Part shown: in pieces, positions 46,591-54,572 of the stretch
Layout: the number at the start of each line of letters is the position of its first letter
Numbering within the stretch: the stretch's first letter is position 1
NCBI GenBank assembly: GCA_027483665.1
Contig: JAIXUC010000025.1
Location: 1 to 64,000 of the forward strand
Length of the DNA: 64,000 nt
Source: Comamonadaceae bacterium
GTDB lineage: Bacteria; Pseudomonadota; Gammaproteobacteria; Burkholderiales; Burkholderiaceae_C
Reading direction: 5' to 3'
The notes under the pieces: model-generated
Told to the model about the DNA's origin: nothing
Database searches by the model: none
The model's input: only the letters and a program-made list of their open reading frames with translations
Made by a program: the position numbers and the translations under genes

Positions 46591-47508
46591 ATGGCCACAA
46601 ACCACAACCCAGCGCTCGGTCGCCGATTCGTCATTGGCGTGCCCTACACGTGGCTGATCGTTTTCTTCTTTCTGCCGTTTTTGATCCTGCTCTACATCAG
46701 CTTTGTGGACATGGGCAACGACATCCACCCGTTCAAACCCATCTGGGACGAGGCAACGGGGGTGCTTCAACTGAAGTACGAGAACTACACCTCCATCTTT
46801 CGCTCGGGGGAAGACGGGGTTTTGTTCAACACCTTGTACGTGGAGGCCTATGCGCGCTCGCTCTGGTATGCGCTGTGTACTGCCGTGTTGTGTTTGGTCA
46901 TTGGCTACCCGTTCGCATACTTCATAGCACGCTCGCCCGCCAGTGTGCGTCCGGCTTTGCTCATGATGGTCATGCTGCCCTTCTGGACCTCTTTCTTGCT
47001 GCGCGTCTATGCGTGGAAGGGCATCTTGGGCGATCAGGGTGTGGTCAATCAGACCCTGATGTTTTTGGGCATCACCCAAGAGCCCATCCAGATGCTCTAC
47101 ACCAATGTGTCGATGTTGGTGGGCATGACCTACGTCTATCTTCCGTTCATGATCCTTCCGCTCTATGCGAACTTGGTGAAGATGGACTTCCGTCTGCTGG
47201 AGGCTGCTTACGACTTGGGCACCACCCCTTTCAAGGCCTTCTGGCTGGTGACTGTGCCCTTGTCCAAGGCCGGAATCATTGCTGGCTTCATGCTGGTGTT
47301 CATTCCCTCGGTCGGTGAGTTCGTCATCCCGTCGCTGCTGGGCGGGCCAGAGAACATCATGATCGGTCGTGTGGTCTGGGACGAGATGTTCACCAGCAAC
47401 AACTGGCCTCGTGCTTCGGCTTTGGCCGTCGTGATGATCGCCTTGTTCATCGTTCCGCTGGCCATCTACTACCACTACACCGGCGACCCCGCCGATGGCA
47501 AAAAGTAA
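46591..47508 (+). CDS. potH: Polyamine ABC importer permease (PotH/SpuG type)
   Basis: A 305-residue inner-membrane permease with six hydrophobic helices. The cytoplasmic coupling-loop motif EAAYDLGTTPFKAFWLVTVP (EAA motif) contacts the ATPase. The N-terminal FVIGVPYTWLIVFFFLPF is typical of PotH. potI follows after nine bases. Confidence 0.93.
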   Translation: MATNHNPALGRRFVIGVPYTWLIVFFFLPFLILLYISFVDMGNDIHPFKPIWDEATGVLQLKYENYTSIFRSGEDGVLFNTLYVEAYARSLWYALCTAVLCLVIGYPFAYFIARSPASVRPALLMMVMLPFWTSFLLRVYAWKGILGDQGVVNQTLMFLGITQEPIQMLYTNVSMLVGMTYVYLPFMILPLYANLVKMDFRLLEAAYDLGTTPFKAFWLVTVPLSKAGIIAGFMLVFIPSVGEFVIPSLLGGPENIMIGRVVWDEMFTSNNWPRASALAVVMIALFIVPLAIYYHYTGDPADGKK

Positions 47509-47517
47509 GGGGCGCAC

Positions 47518-48381
47518 ATGAAAAACTGGCTCAACCGTTACTTTGGCCGCACTTGGCTGGCGGCGGTCTACTTGTTCCTCTATGCGCCGCTGCTTTTCAT
47601 GGTGGTGTTCTCCTTCAACAGCACGCGCCAAGACGCCCGTTTCACTGGCTTTTCTTTGAGGTGGTACGAAGCGCTGACCCGCGACACCAAAATCGTCGAA
47701 GGCTTTTTTCTCTCGCTCAAGGTGGCAACAGTCACGGGCGTCTTGTCTGCAGTGCTCGGTACCTTTGCCGCTTTCGTGCTGGTTCGTTACCGCCGGTTCC
47801 TAGGGCGCACTGTTTTCTCCGGCATGGTCAACGCGCCCTTGGTCATGCCCGAGGTCGTGATTGGCCTATCGCTGTTGCTTCTAATGGTCGGTGCGCAGAA
47901 TTTCTTCGGCTGGCCAGAGCGTGGCATGTTGACCATCATCTTGGGGCATACCTTGCTGGGCATGGCTTACGGCATGGTGGTCATCCAGTCGCGGCTGATG
48001 GAGATGAACCGTTCCATCGAAGAAGCGGCCATGGACCTGGGGGCTCGGCCTCATCAGGTCTTTTTCCTCATCACGCTGCCCAACATCGCACAGGGCATCC
48101 TGGCCGCATTTTTGTTGTCGTTCACCTTGTCGTTTGATGATGTGGTGATCTCGGAGTTCTTGTCTGGCCCGGGCGTCAGCACCTTGCCGCAAGTCATCTT
48201 TGGTTATGCGCGGCGTGGTATCAACCCCACCATTTATGCGGCGGCTACTTTGTTGATCGTCACGGTCACCATCGTGGTTATTGCCTACAGCGTGTGGGTG
48301 GCGAGGCAGACGCGACGCAGAGAACGTGAAACCCAAGCAGCCCTGCGTACAGAGACGCCAACCCCACATATCGGAGCTTGA
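47518..48381 (+). CDS. potI: Polyamine ABC importer permease (PotI/SpuH type)
   Basis: A 287-residue inner-membrane permease, partner of PotH. It has about six hydrophobic helices and the EAA loop EEAAMDLGARPHQVFFLITL. The motif SFTLSFDDVVISEFLSGPG near the C-terminus is conserved in PotC/PotI proteins. The aldehyde dehydrogenase start lies one base after its stop. Confidence 0.93.
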   Translation: MKNWLNRYFGRTWLAAVYLFLYAPLLFMVVFSFNSTRQDARFTGFSLRWYEALTRDTKIVEGFFLSLKVATVTGVLSAVLGTFAAFVLVRYRRFLGRTVFSGMVNAPLVMPEVVIGLSLLLLMVGAQNFFGWPERGMLTIILGHTLLGMAYGMVVIQSRLMEMNRSIEEAAMDLGARPHQVFFLITLPNIAQGILAAFLLSFTLSFDDVVISEFLSGPGVSTLPQVIFGYARRGINPTIYAAATLLIVTVTIVVIAYSVWVARQTRRRERETQAALRTETPTPHIGA

Positions 48382-48382
48382 T

Positions 48383-49873
48383 TTGACAGCCATCGACTGG
48401 ACCGCAAAAGCGGCAGCATTGCGCCTGGATGGGCGCGCCTTCATCGACGGCACGCGCACCGACACTGTGCAATCGTTCAGCAAGTCCTCTCCAGTCGATG
48501 GACGGTTCTTGTGCGACGTGTCGCGCGGCCAAGCAGTTGACATCGATCGTGCCGTCGCGGCAGCGCGGCAAGCCTTCGAAGACGGCCGCTGGAGGCGCAA
48601 GTCGCCAGCAGCGCGCAAGATGATCTTGCAGGCCTTCGCTGCCAAATTGCTGGCCCACAAAGAAGAACTGGCGCTCTTGGAAACGCTGGATATGGGCAAG
48701 CCCATTCGATACAGCCAATCGGTGGATGTGCCTTCTGCTGCGCGCTGCATCCAGTGGTACGCAGAGGCCATTGACAAGGTCTACGGAGAAATTGCGCCGA
48801 CGCCTGAGTCGGCCTTGGCCTTGATCGAGCAAGAGCCGGTGGGCGTGGTGGGCGTGATCGTGCCTTGGAACTACCCCATGATCATGACCGCCTGGAAGAT
48901 TGCGCCGGCGCTGGCCACGGGCAATTCGGTCGTGCTCAAGCCCAGTGAAAAGTCACCCTTGACGGCCCTGCGCATGGCCGAGTTGGCACTCGATGCCGGG
49001 CTACCTGCTGGCGTGTTCAACGTCGTGCCCGGGTTCGGGCCCGAGGCGGGCTCACCGCTGGCGCTGCACATGGACGTGGACTGCATTGCGTTCACGGGCT
49101 CCACCAAAGTCGGCAAGCAAATTCACGTGATGGCTGGCCAAAGCAACCTCAAACGCGCCTGGACTGAGCTGGGCGGCAAATCGCCCAACATCGTGTTTGC
49201 AGATTGCCCTGACCTCGACCGTGCGGTCGATGCAGCAGTGGGCAGCATCTTCTTCAACCAAGGTGAAAGTTGCAACGCACCGTCGCGGCTGTTCGTCGAG
49301 GAGTCGATCAAGCCATTGTTTTTGGAGAAGGCATTGGCGCGGCTGCCCAGCTACCAACCCGGCAACCCTTTGTTGCCTCAGACCGTGATGGGCGCTTTGG
49401 TTGACAACACGCAACTGTCCACCGTGTTGCGCTACATCGCCCAGGGCAAGGCCGATGGAGCCGCGCTGCTGGCCGGCGGAGAACAAGCGATGGCTGAAAC
49501 CGGCGGCTACTACGTGCAGCCCACGGTGTTCGACGGCGTGCGCAACGACATGACGATTGCCCGCGAGGAGATCTTCGGCCCCGTGCTGGCGGTGCTTGGC
49601 TTTACCGACGCGGCCGAGGTGGTGCGCCAAGCCAACCAAAGCATTTACGGCCTGCAAGCGGCCGTGTGGACGCGCGACATCAACAAGGCGCACGGCGTGG
49701 CAAGGGCCTTGCGTGCCGGCACCGTCCACGTGAACCAATACGACGAGGACGACATCACCGTGCCATTCGGCGGCTTCAAGCAAAGCGGGGTGGGCCGGGA
49801 CAAATCGCTGCACGCCCTGCACAAATACACCGAAACCAAGACCACGTGGATTCGACTGGACAGCCCCTTTTGA
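48383..49873 (+). CDS. puuC: Aldehyde dehydrogenase of the PuuC type
   Basis: A 496-residue NAD(P)-dependent aldehyde dehydrogenase, expected to oxidise gamma-glutamyl-aminobutyraldehyde or 4-aminobutyraldehyde. Catalytic Cys297 is in FNQGESCNAPSR and general-base Glu262 in TELGGKSPN; the cofactor loop is FTGSTKVGKQ. The start appears to be TTG at 48383 (TAIDWTAKAAALRLDGRAFI follows), seven bases after GGAG and one base after potI, so translation is probably coupled. The longer frame upstream overlaps potI and looks unlike protein. Confidence 0.9.
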   Translation: MTAIDWTAKAAALRLDGRAFIDGTRTDTVQSFSKSSPVDGRFLCDVSRGQAVDIDRAVAAARQAFEDGRWRRKSPAARKMILQAFAAKLLAHKEELALLETLDMGKPIRYSQSVDVPSAARCIQWYAEAIDKVYGEIAPTPESALALIEQEPVGVVGVIVPWNYPMIMTAWKIAPALATGNSVVLKPSEKSPLTALRMAELALDAGLPAGVFNVVPGFGPEAGSPLALHMDVDCIAFTGSTKVGKQIHVMAGQSNLKRAWTELGGKSPNIVFADCPDLDRAVDAAVGSIFFNQGESCNAPSRLFVEESIKPLFLEKALARLPSYQPGNPLLPQTVMGALVDNTQLSTVLRYIAQGKADGAALLAGGEQAMAETGGYYVQPTVFDGVRNDMTIAREEIFGPVLAVLGFTDAAEVVRQANQSIYGLQAAVWTRDINKAHGVARALRAGTVHVNQYDEDDITVPFGGFKQSGVGRDKSLHALHKYTETKTTWIRLDSPF

Positions 49874-49955
49874 TGCCAAGCGGCACCAAGCGGGCCGACC
49901 GGCTGGCCCACAATCCATAAGCCGCTTGTTTGGCGGCGCCCGTTGGAGAACACCG

Positions 49956-51269
49956 ATGAACGCACCCCATAACCCCCAGCACTTGGCCTCGGCAGAGAGC
50001 GCCTCTTCAAGCAGTAATGCCGAATGGCACGCCCGAAGACTGGCTGCAACACCGCGTGGCGTAGCAGTCATGGGGGACTTTTTCATCGATCGCGCCAAGA
50101 ACGCCGAGTTTTGGGACATCGAAGGCCGCCGCTTCATCGACTTTGCTGGCGGCATAGCAGTGCTCAACACCGGGCATGTGCATCCCAAGGTGCAGGCTGC
50201 CGTGGCGGCGCAGTTGCAGCGCTTCACGCACAGTTGCTACCAAGTCGTGCCATACACCGAGTACGTGGATCTGGCAGAGCGCATCAACGCCATCGTTCCC
50301 ATTGAAGGGGCAGCTAAAACGGCGTTTTTCTCGACTGGGGCTGAGGCCATCGAGAACGCCATCAAGATCGCCAGAGCTGCAACGCGCCGATCTGGCGTGA
50401 TCGCCTTCGGCGGCGCTTTCCACGGGCGCAGCATGTTCGCCGTGTCCATGACCGGCAAGGTTCAGCCCTACAAGGCGGGCTTTGGGCCTTTTCCGCCCGA
50501 GATCTACCACGTGCCGTTTCCTTGCCATTGCGCGTCGCTGGATGACGTCAAGCACGCCATGGAGCAGCTTTTCAAGTGCGATATCGAGCCATCACGGGTG
50601 GCTGCCATCGTGTTTGAGCCGGTGCAAGGCGAGGGCGGTTTCAACGTCATCCAGGCGGCGGCCGCCACTTGGCTGCGTGCTCTGTGTGACACACACGGTA
50701 TCTTGTTGATCGCTGATGAGGTGCAAACCGGCTTCGCTCGCACCGGGCGCATGTTTGCCATGGAGCACTTCGACGTGAAGCCCGACCTCATCACCATGGC
50801 CAAAAGCATGGCTGGCGGCACCACTTTGTCGGCGGTCAGCGGTCGCGCTGAAGTGATGGATGCGCCAGCGCCCGGAGGCTTGGGGGGCACCTATGCTGGC
50901 AACCCACTGGCTATTGCTGCAGCGCATGCGGTGCTGGATGTGATGGCTGAAGAGCGCTTGTGCGAGCGCGCTGTGGTTCTCGGAAAGCGATTGATGTCCA
51001 GGCTGTCACAGCACCAAGAATCCGACCCTCGAATTGGCGATGTTCGCGGGCTTGGCGCCATGGTTGCCTGCGAGTTTGTGCACCCCGCCACGGGCGCGCC
51101 AGACATGGATCGTGCCAAGAAGGTGCAGCAAGCGGCGCTCTCAAAAGGGCTTTTGTTATTGACTTGCGGCGTCTACGGCAACGTCGTCCGCTTCCTTTTC
51201 CCGCTGACGATCGAAGACGCCGTCTTCGAAGAAGGCTTGGCCATCCTCGACGCAGCTTTGGGTCCCTAA
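49956..51269 (+). CDS. gabT: 4-aminobutyrate aminotransferase
   Basis: A 437-residue class III aminotransferase converting GABA and 2-oxoglutarate to succinate semialdehyde and glutamate. It has WDIEGRRFIDFAGGIAVLNTG, FFSTGAEAIENAIKIARA, AFHGRSMFAVSMTGK, IADEVQTGFARTGRMFAMEH and the PLP lysine in ITMAKSMAGG (Lys283). The start MNAPHNPQ follows TTGGAG. No succinate semialdehyde dehydrogenase gene is adjacent; PuuC may serve or another locus may supply it. Confidence 0.92.
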   Translation: MNAPHNPQHLASAESASSSSNAEWHARRLAATPRGVAVMGDFFIDRAKNAEFWDIEGRRFIDFAGGIAVLNTGHVHPKVQAAVAAQLQRFTHSCYQVVPYTEYVDLAERINAIVPIEGAAKTAFFSTGAEAIENAIKIARAATRRSGVIAFGGAFHGRSMFAVSMTGKVQPYKAGFGPFPPEIYHVPFPCHCASLDDVKHAMEQLFKCDIEPSRVAAIVFEPVQGEGGFNVIQAAAATWLRALCDTHGILLIADEVQTGFARTGRMFAMEHFDVKPDLITMAKSMAGGTTLSAVSGRAEVMDAPAPGGLGGTYAGNPLAIAAAHAVLDVMAEERLCERAVVLGKRLMSRLSQHQESDPRIGDVRGLGAMVACEFVHPATGAPDMDRAKKVQQAALSKGLLLLTCGVYGNVVRFLFPLTIEDAVFEEGLAILDAALGP

Positions 51270-51273
51270 GCCC

Positions 51274-52626
51274 ATGCAAGCAGCCGAGGCTGGGCTGTCG
51301 CTGGTCGATCGCATCGCCCAGTTGAAAGCCCAAGGCATCCACAGTGTGCTGGCTCAGTTCACCGATCTGCACGGCGTTCCAAAGGGCAAGTTGGTGCCAG
51401 TGGTGCGCTTGGCAGAGTGGGTTGAGTCTGGTGCTGGTTTTGCGGGGCCCAGTATTTGGGGCACCGGCTTGCCTCGAATGGGTGCCCGCAGCGAGTACAT
51501 GGGAAGGGTTGTCCCCGAGAGCCTGCAGCCGCTTCCCTTCATGCCCGGCGTAGCACATGCCGTCTGTGATGGCTTCGCCGGCGGTCAGGCTCTGGACACC
51601 TGCTCTCGGCAAGTCCTCAAGGCCCAGTTAAGTCAACTCGCCGCCAGAGGTTGGACCCTTTGGGTGGGCGTTGAGCCCGAGTTTTTTCTTTTTTCTGCAT
51701 CAGGCGGTCAAGCGGGGCAGCCAGCGGGCGACCCCCTCGACCAGCTGAGCAAGCCGTCCTACGACCTGAAGTCGATCCACCGCCAGCAGGCGTTGCTGGA
51801 GGACTTGCGCAGTTGCCTCACGCAGCTGGGTTTCGACATTCTTCAGATTGACCACGAGGATGCCAACGATCAGTACGAACTGAATTACCGTTTCACGGAC
51901 GCATTGACGGCCGCTGACCGTTATCAGCTCTTCAAACTGAGCGCGCATGCGATCGCCCAGCGCCATGGACAGGTTTTCAGCGCCATGCCCAAGCCGCGAG
52001 CCGATTCTCCAGGCAGTGGCTTGCACTTTCACCTGAGCATCACTGACGCAGCCGGCAGGGCTGTCATGGCCCAGCCCTCTGGAGTCGGCGGGCTCAGCAG
52101 CGTTGGCAATCAGTTTGTCGCTGGCTTGCTTGGCCATGCCGATGCTCTGGCCGCGTTGTGTGCCCCCACTGTGAACAGCTACAAGCGGCTTGCCGTCAGC
52201 GACAGCCGGTCGGGCACGACTTGGTCGCCGGTTTGGAAGGCTATGGGGACAAATAACCGGACGTGTCTGGTCCGTACAGTCGATGGACGCATTGAGTGGC
52301 GGCTTCCTGATCCGTCCTGCAATATTTATCTGGCGATCGCCGCCACGCTGGCCGCTGGCCTTGACGGTATCGATCGCGGGCTGCCGCCTGTGGTTGCGCA
52401 TGAAGAAGACTTGTACAGCGCGTTTGCAGCTGGCTTACCTACGCCAGACATGCTCCCCCGCGATCTTCACGACGCATTGGTGGCTCTTCAAGATGACGAG
52501 CTGCTGCGTCAAGCGACCGGGCGCTCGGTCTGCGAACAGTTTTTGGCCATGAAGTGGCCTGAGTGGCGGGCCTACGCGCAGCACGTCAGCACTTGGGAAC
52601 ACGAGCAGTACTTCTCTCTTTACTGA
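51274..52626 (+). CDS. GlnT-type (type III) glutamine synthetase family enzyme
   Basis: A 450-residue member of the glutamine synthetase superfamily, clearly different from the PuuA upstream. The N-terminal VLAQFTDLHGVPKGKLVP and GAGFAGPSIWGTGLPRMG, then HEDANDQYELNYRFTDALTAADR and GSGLHFHLSITDA, match by eye the GlnT/type III group found in methylamine and amine metabolism. It may gamma-glutamylate another amine, such as ethanolamine, methylamine or a second polyamine. It follows gabT after four bases and ends the locus. Confidence 0.82.
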   Translation: MQAAEAGLSLVDRIAQLKAQGIHSVLAQFTDLHGVPKGKLVPVVRLAEWVESGAGFAGPSIWGTGLPRMGARSEYMGRVVPESLQPLPFMPGVAHAVCDGFAGGQALDTCSRQVLKAQLSQLAARGWTLWVGVEPEFFLFSASGGQAGQPAGDPLDQLSKPSYDLKSIHRQQALLEDLRSCLTQLGFDILQIDHEDANDQYELNYRFTDALTAADRYQLFKLSAHAIAQRHGQVFSAMPKPRADSPGSGLHFHLSITDAAGRAVMAQPSGVGGLSSVGNQFVAGLLGHADALAALCAPTVNSYKRLAVSDSRSGTTWSPVWKAMGTNNRTCLVRTVDGRIEWRLPDPSCNIYLAIAATLAAGLDGIDRGLPPVVAHEEDLYSAFAAGLPTPDMLPRDLHDALVALQDDELLRQATGRSVCEQFLAMKWPEWRAYAQHVSTWEHEQYFSLY

Positions 52627-52889
52627 CAGGGAGCAGGTTTTTCCCGTCAATAGGCAAGGGCGCCTGAGTTCACAGCGGCACGGTGATTGCTTGCTACGGC
52701 CACGTAGCTGCAGGTCTGACGTTCATCTGGGTGGCGTGACCGCATGGCGGCATTTCGCTAACCGCAGAGATTTTTGCGATATGAAATCGGTCTGGCTTGC
52801 ATGAGTAGATCACTGCATCGTTCCTTGCATTTTTGGGCTCAATGAACTTCGATGTGAAGCTAAGCCATTGATTTAATTCAGATCTTTTG
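52627..52889. other. Non-coding stretch upstream of aceA
   Basis: I see no convincing gene here. Short frames on both strands have no family features. The end of the polyamine locus lacks a clear T-run terminator. The last part is AT-rich and merges into the paired palindromes before aceA. Confidence 0.5.
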
Positions 52890-52935
52890 TGTCTTGTATA
52901 AGACATAAGATTGATTAAACGTCTTATATAAGACA
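52890..52935 (+). promoter_or_regulatory. Two near-identical palindromic operators upstream of aceA
   Basis: TGTCTTGTATAAGACA lies at 52890-52905, and GTCTTATATAAGAC, a perfect 14-base palindrome, at 52921-52934. They are 30 bases apart, close to three helical turns, so both face the same side of DNA. A TTGATT at 52911-52916 and TAGAAT at 52936-52941 could form a 19-spaced promoter with the second palindrome between them. A dimeric repressor binding both is the simple reading. Its identity is not shown by the window. Confidence 0.75.
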
Positions 52936-52997
52936 TAGAATTTGTGCAACTTGGGCGTCGTGTCCAACCTTCTTTTCATCAACCTCGGAGCCATGCC

Positions 52998-54320
52998 ATG
53001 ACAAATCCCACTCTCTCGCGCGCCCAGCAAATCGAAGCACTCGAAAAGGATTGGGCGACCAACCCCCGCTGGGCAGGCGTCAAACGCGGCTACGTTGCAG
53101 CCGATGTAGTTCGACTCAGGGGCAGTTTGCAGCCGCAATACACGCTGGCGCAACGAGGCGCTGAGAAGCTTTGGTCGCTGGTGACCGGTGGCGCCAAAAA
53201 AGGCTACGTCAACGCCTTTGGGGCCATTACCGCAGGTCAGGCGATGCAGCAGGCCAAGGCCGGGCTCGAGGCGGTTTACCTTTCAGGTTGGCAGGTCGCT
53301 GCAGATGGCAACACGTCTGAAACCATGTACCCGGACCAATCGCTGTATGCCTATGACTCGGTGCCGACGATGGTTCGACGCATCAACAACACCTTCAAGC
53401 GCGCTGACGAAATCCAGTGGTCGCGTGGCGTTGGCCCTGGCGACAAAGACTTCGTGGACTACTTTTTGCCCATCGTCGCAGACGCAGAAGCCGGTTTTGG
53501 TGGTGTGCTCAACGCGTTTGAACTGATGAAAAACATGATCGCCGCTGGCGCTGCAGGCGTTCACTTTGAAGATCAGTTGGCTGCAGTGAAAAAGTGCGGG
53601 CACATGGGCGGCAAAGTACTGGTTCCGACCCAAGAGGCGGTAGAAAAGCTGTTGGCTGCCCGATTTGCCGCCGACGTGATGGGCGTCCCCACCATCGTGT
53701 TGGCCCGCACCGACGCAGAAGCCGCGAATCTGATCACCAGCGACCACGACGCCAACGATCGCCCCTTCCTGACCGGAGAGCGCACGCAAGAAGGTTTCTA
53801 CCGTGTCAAGAACGGGCTGGAGCAAGCCATCAGCCGCGGAGTTGCTTATGCGCCGTATGCCGACTTGGTGTGGTGTGAAACCGGCACGCCAGACCTGGGG
53901 TTCGCGCGTGAATTTGCTCAGGCTGTGCATGCCAAGTGCCCCGGCAAATTGCTGTCCTACAACTGCTCGCCTTCCTTTAACTGGAAGAAAAATCTGGACG
54001 ACAAAACCATCGCTGTGTTTCAAGAAGAGCTGTCGGCCTTGGGCTACAAATATCAGTTCATCACGCTGGCTGGCATTCACATCAACTGGTTCAACACCTT
54101 CCAGTTTGCTCACGCGTATGCACGAGGTGAAGGCATGCGCCACTACACCGAGATGGTGCAAGAGCCCGAGTTCAAGGCGCGTGAACAGGGCTACAGCTTT
54201 GTCTCGCACCAACAAGAGGTGGGCGCTGGTTACTTCGATGACGTGACCACCGTGATTCAAGGAGGCTCCTCCAGTGTCAAGGCCCTGACCGGATCGACCG
54301 AAGAAGAGCAATTCCACTGA
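52998..54320 (+). CDS. aceA: Isocitrate lyase
   Basis: Splits isocitrate into succinate and glyoxylate, the first step of the glyoxylate bypass used on acetate and fatty acids. The 440-residue protein has the family signature KKCGHMGGKVLVPTQEAV with catalytic Cys200, plus FGGVLNAFELMKNMIAAGA and FKKNL-type C-terminal blocks ending GSTEEEQFH. The start MTNPTLSRAQQIEAL follows CTCGGAG. No malate synthase gene is adjacent. The gene is followed by a terminator. Confidence 0.96.
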   Translation: MTNPTLSRAQQIEALEKDWATNPRWAGVKRGYVAADVVRLRGSLQPQYTLAQRGAEKLWSLVTGGAKKGYVNAFGAITAGQAMQQAKAGLEAVYLSGWQVAADGNTSETMYPDQSLYAYDSVPTMVRRINNTFKRADEIQWSRGVGPGDKDFVDYFLPIVADAEAGFGGVLNAFELMKNMIAAGAAGVHFEDQLAAVKKCGHMGGKVLVPTQEAVEKLLAARFAADVMGVPTIVLARTDAEAANLITSDHDANDRPFLTGERTQEGFYRVKNGLEQAISRGVAYAPYADLVWCETGTPDLGFAREFAQAVHAKCPGKLLSYNCSPSFNWKKNLDDKTIAVFQEELSALGYKYQFITLAGIHINWFNTFQFAHAYARGEGMRHYTEMVQEPEFKAREQGYSFVSHQQEVGAGYFDDVTTVIQGGSSSVKALTGSTEEEQFH

Positions 54321-54356
54321 GTACTCTGCGGGCTGCAGGGCGCGCAGAGTCGCTTC

Positions 54357-54384
54357 AAGCCCGGTTGGAGCCCGGGCTTTTTGT
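54357..54384 (+). terminator. Rho-independent terminator after aceA
   Basis: AAGCCCGG pairs with CCGGGCTT around a seven-base loop and is followed by TTTTTG. It lies about 40 bases after the aceA stop. Confidence 0.85.
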
Positions 54385-54435
54385 GGGAAACTCAGGCCGG
54401 TTCGCTTTAGCAAGAGCGAGAAAGGCAGTTTGGTT

Positions 54436-54477
54436 ATGACACCGCGAACTTTTCTGCTTATCACACAGGCTCTTTGA
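54436..54477 (+). CDS. Candidate Thr-containing leader peptide before thrS
   Basis: A 13-codon mini-ORF, MTPRTFLLITQAL, sits between the aceA terminator and the thrS attenuator-like stem. It has three threonines (codons 2, 5 and 10). An AAAGG sequence lies about 11 bases upstream of its ATG. Its Pro-Arg-Thr-Phe codons contain CCGCG and CTTT, which could pair with AAAGCGCGG, the 5' arm of the terminator downstream. Three threonines in 13 residues could be chance, so translation and regulatory role are hypotheses. Confidence 0.35.
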   Translation: MTPRTFLLITQAL

Positions 54478-54529
54478 GGCCTGATGTCACGTCTGCAGAT
54501 CGCGCCTGCTCTTGCCTGACTCAACCATC

Positions 54530-54561
54530 AAAGCGCGGCTGATGCCGCGCTTTTTCTTTTT
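54530..54561 (+). terminator. Terminator-like stem immediately before thrS (possible attenuator)
   Basis: AAAGCGCGGC (54530-54539) pairs with GCCGCGCTTT (54544-54553) around TGAT, followed by TTCTTTTT. The end of the T-run is only about 11 bases from the thrS ATG at 54573. No promoter fits between, so thrS mRNA must start upstream and read through, or begin almost at the ATG. Confidence 0.8.
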
Positions 54562-54572
54562 CAAAGACACCC

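Noticed and set aside
45988-47631. A 547-codon minus-strand frame across potG and potH
   Set aside because: It spans the junction of two clear ABC transporter genes and has a low-complexity His/Asp-rich composition typical of shadow frames.
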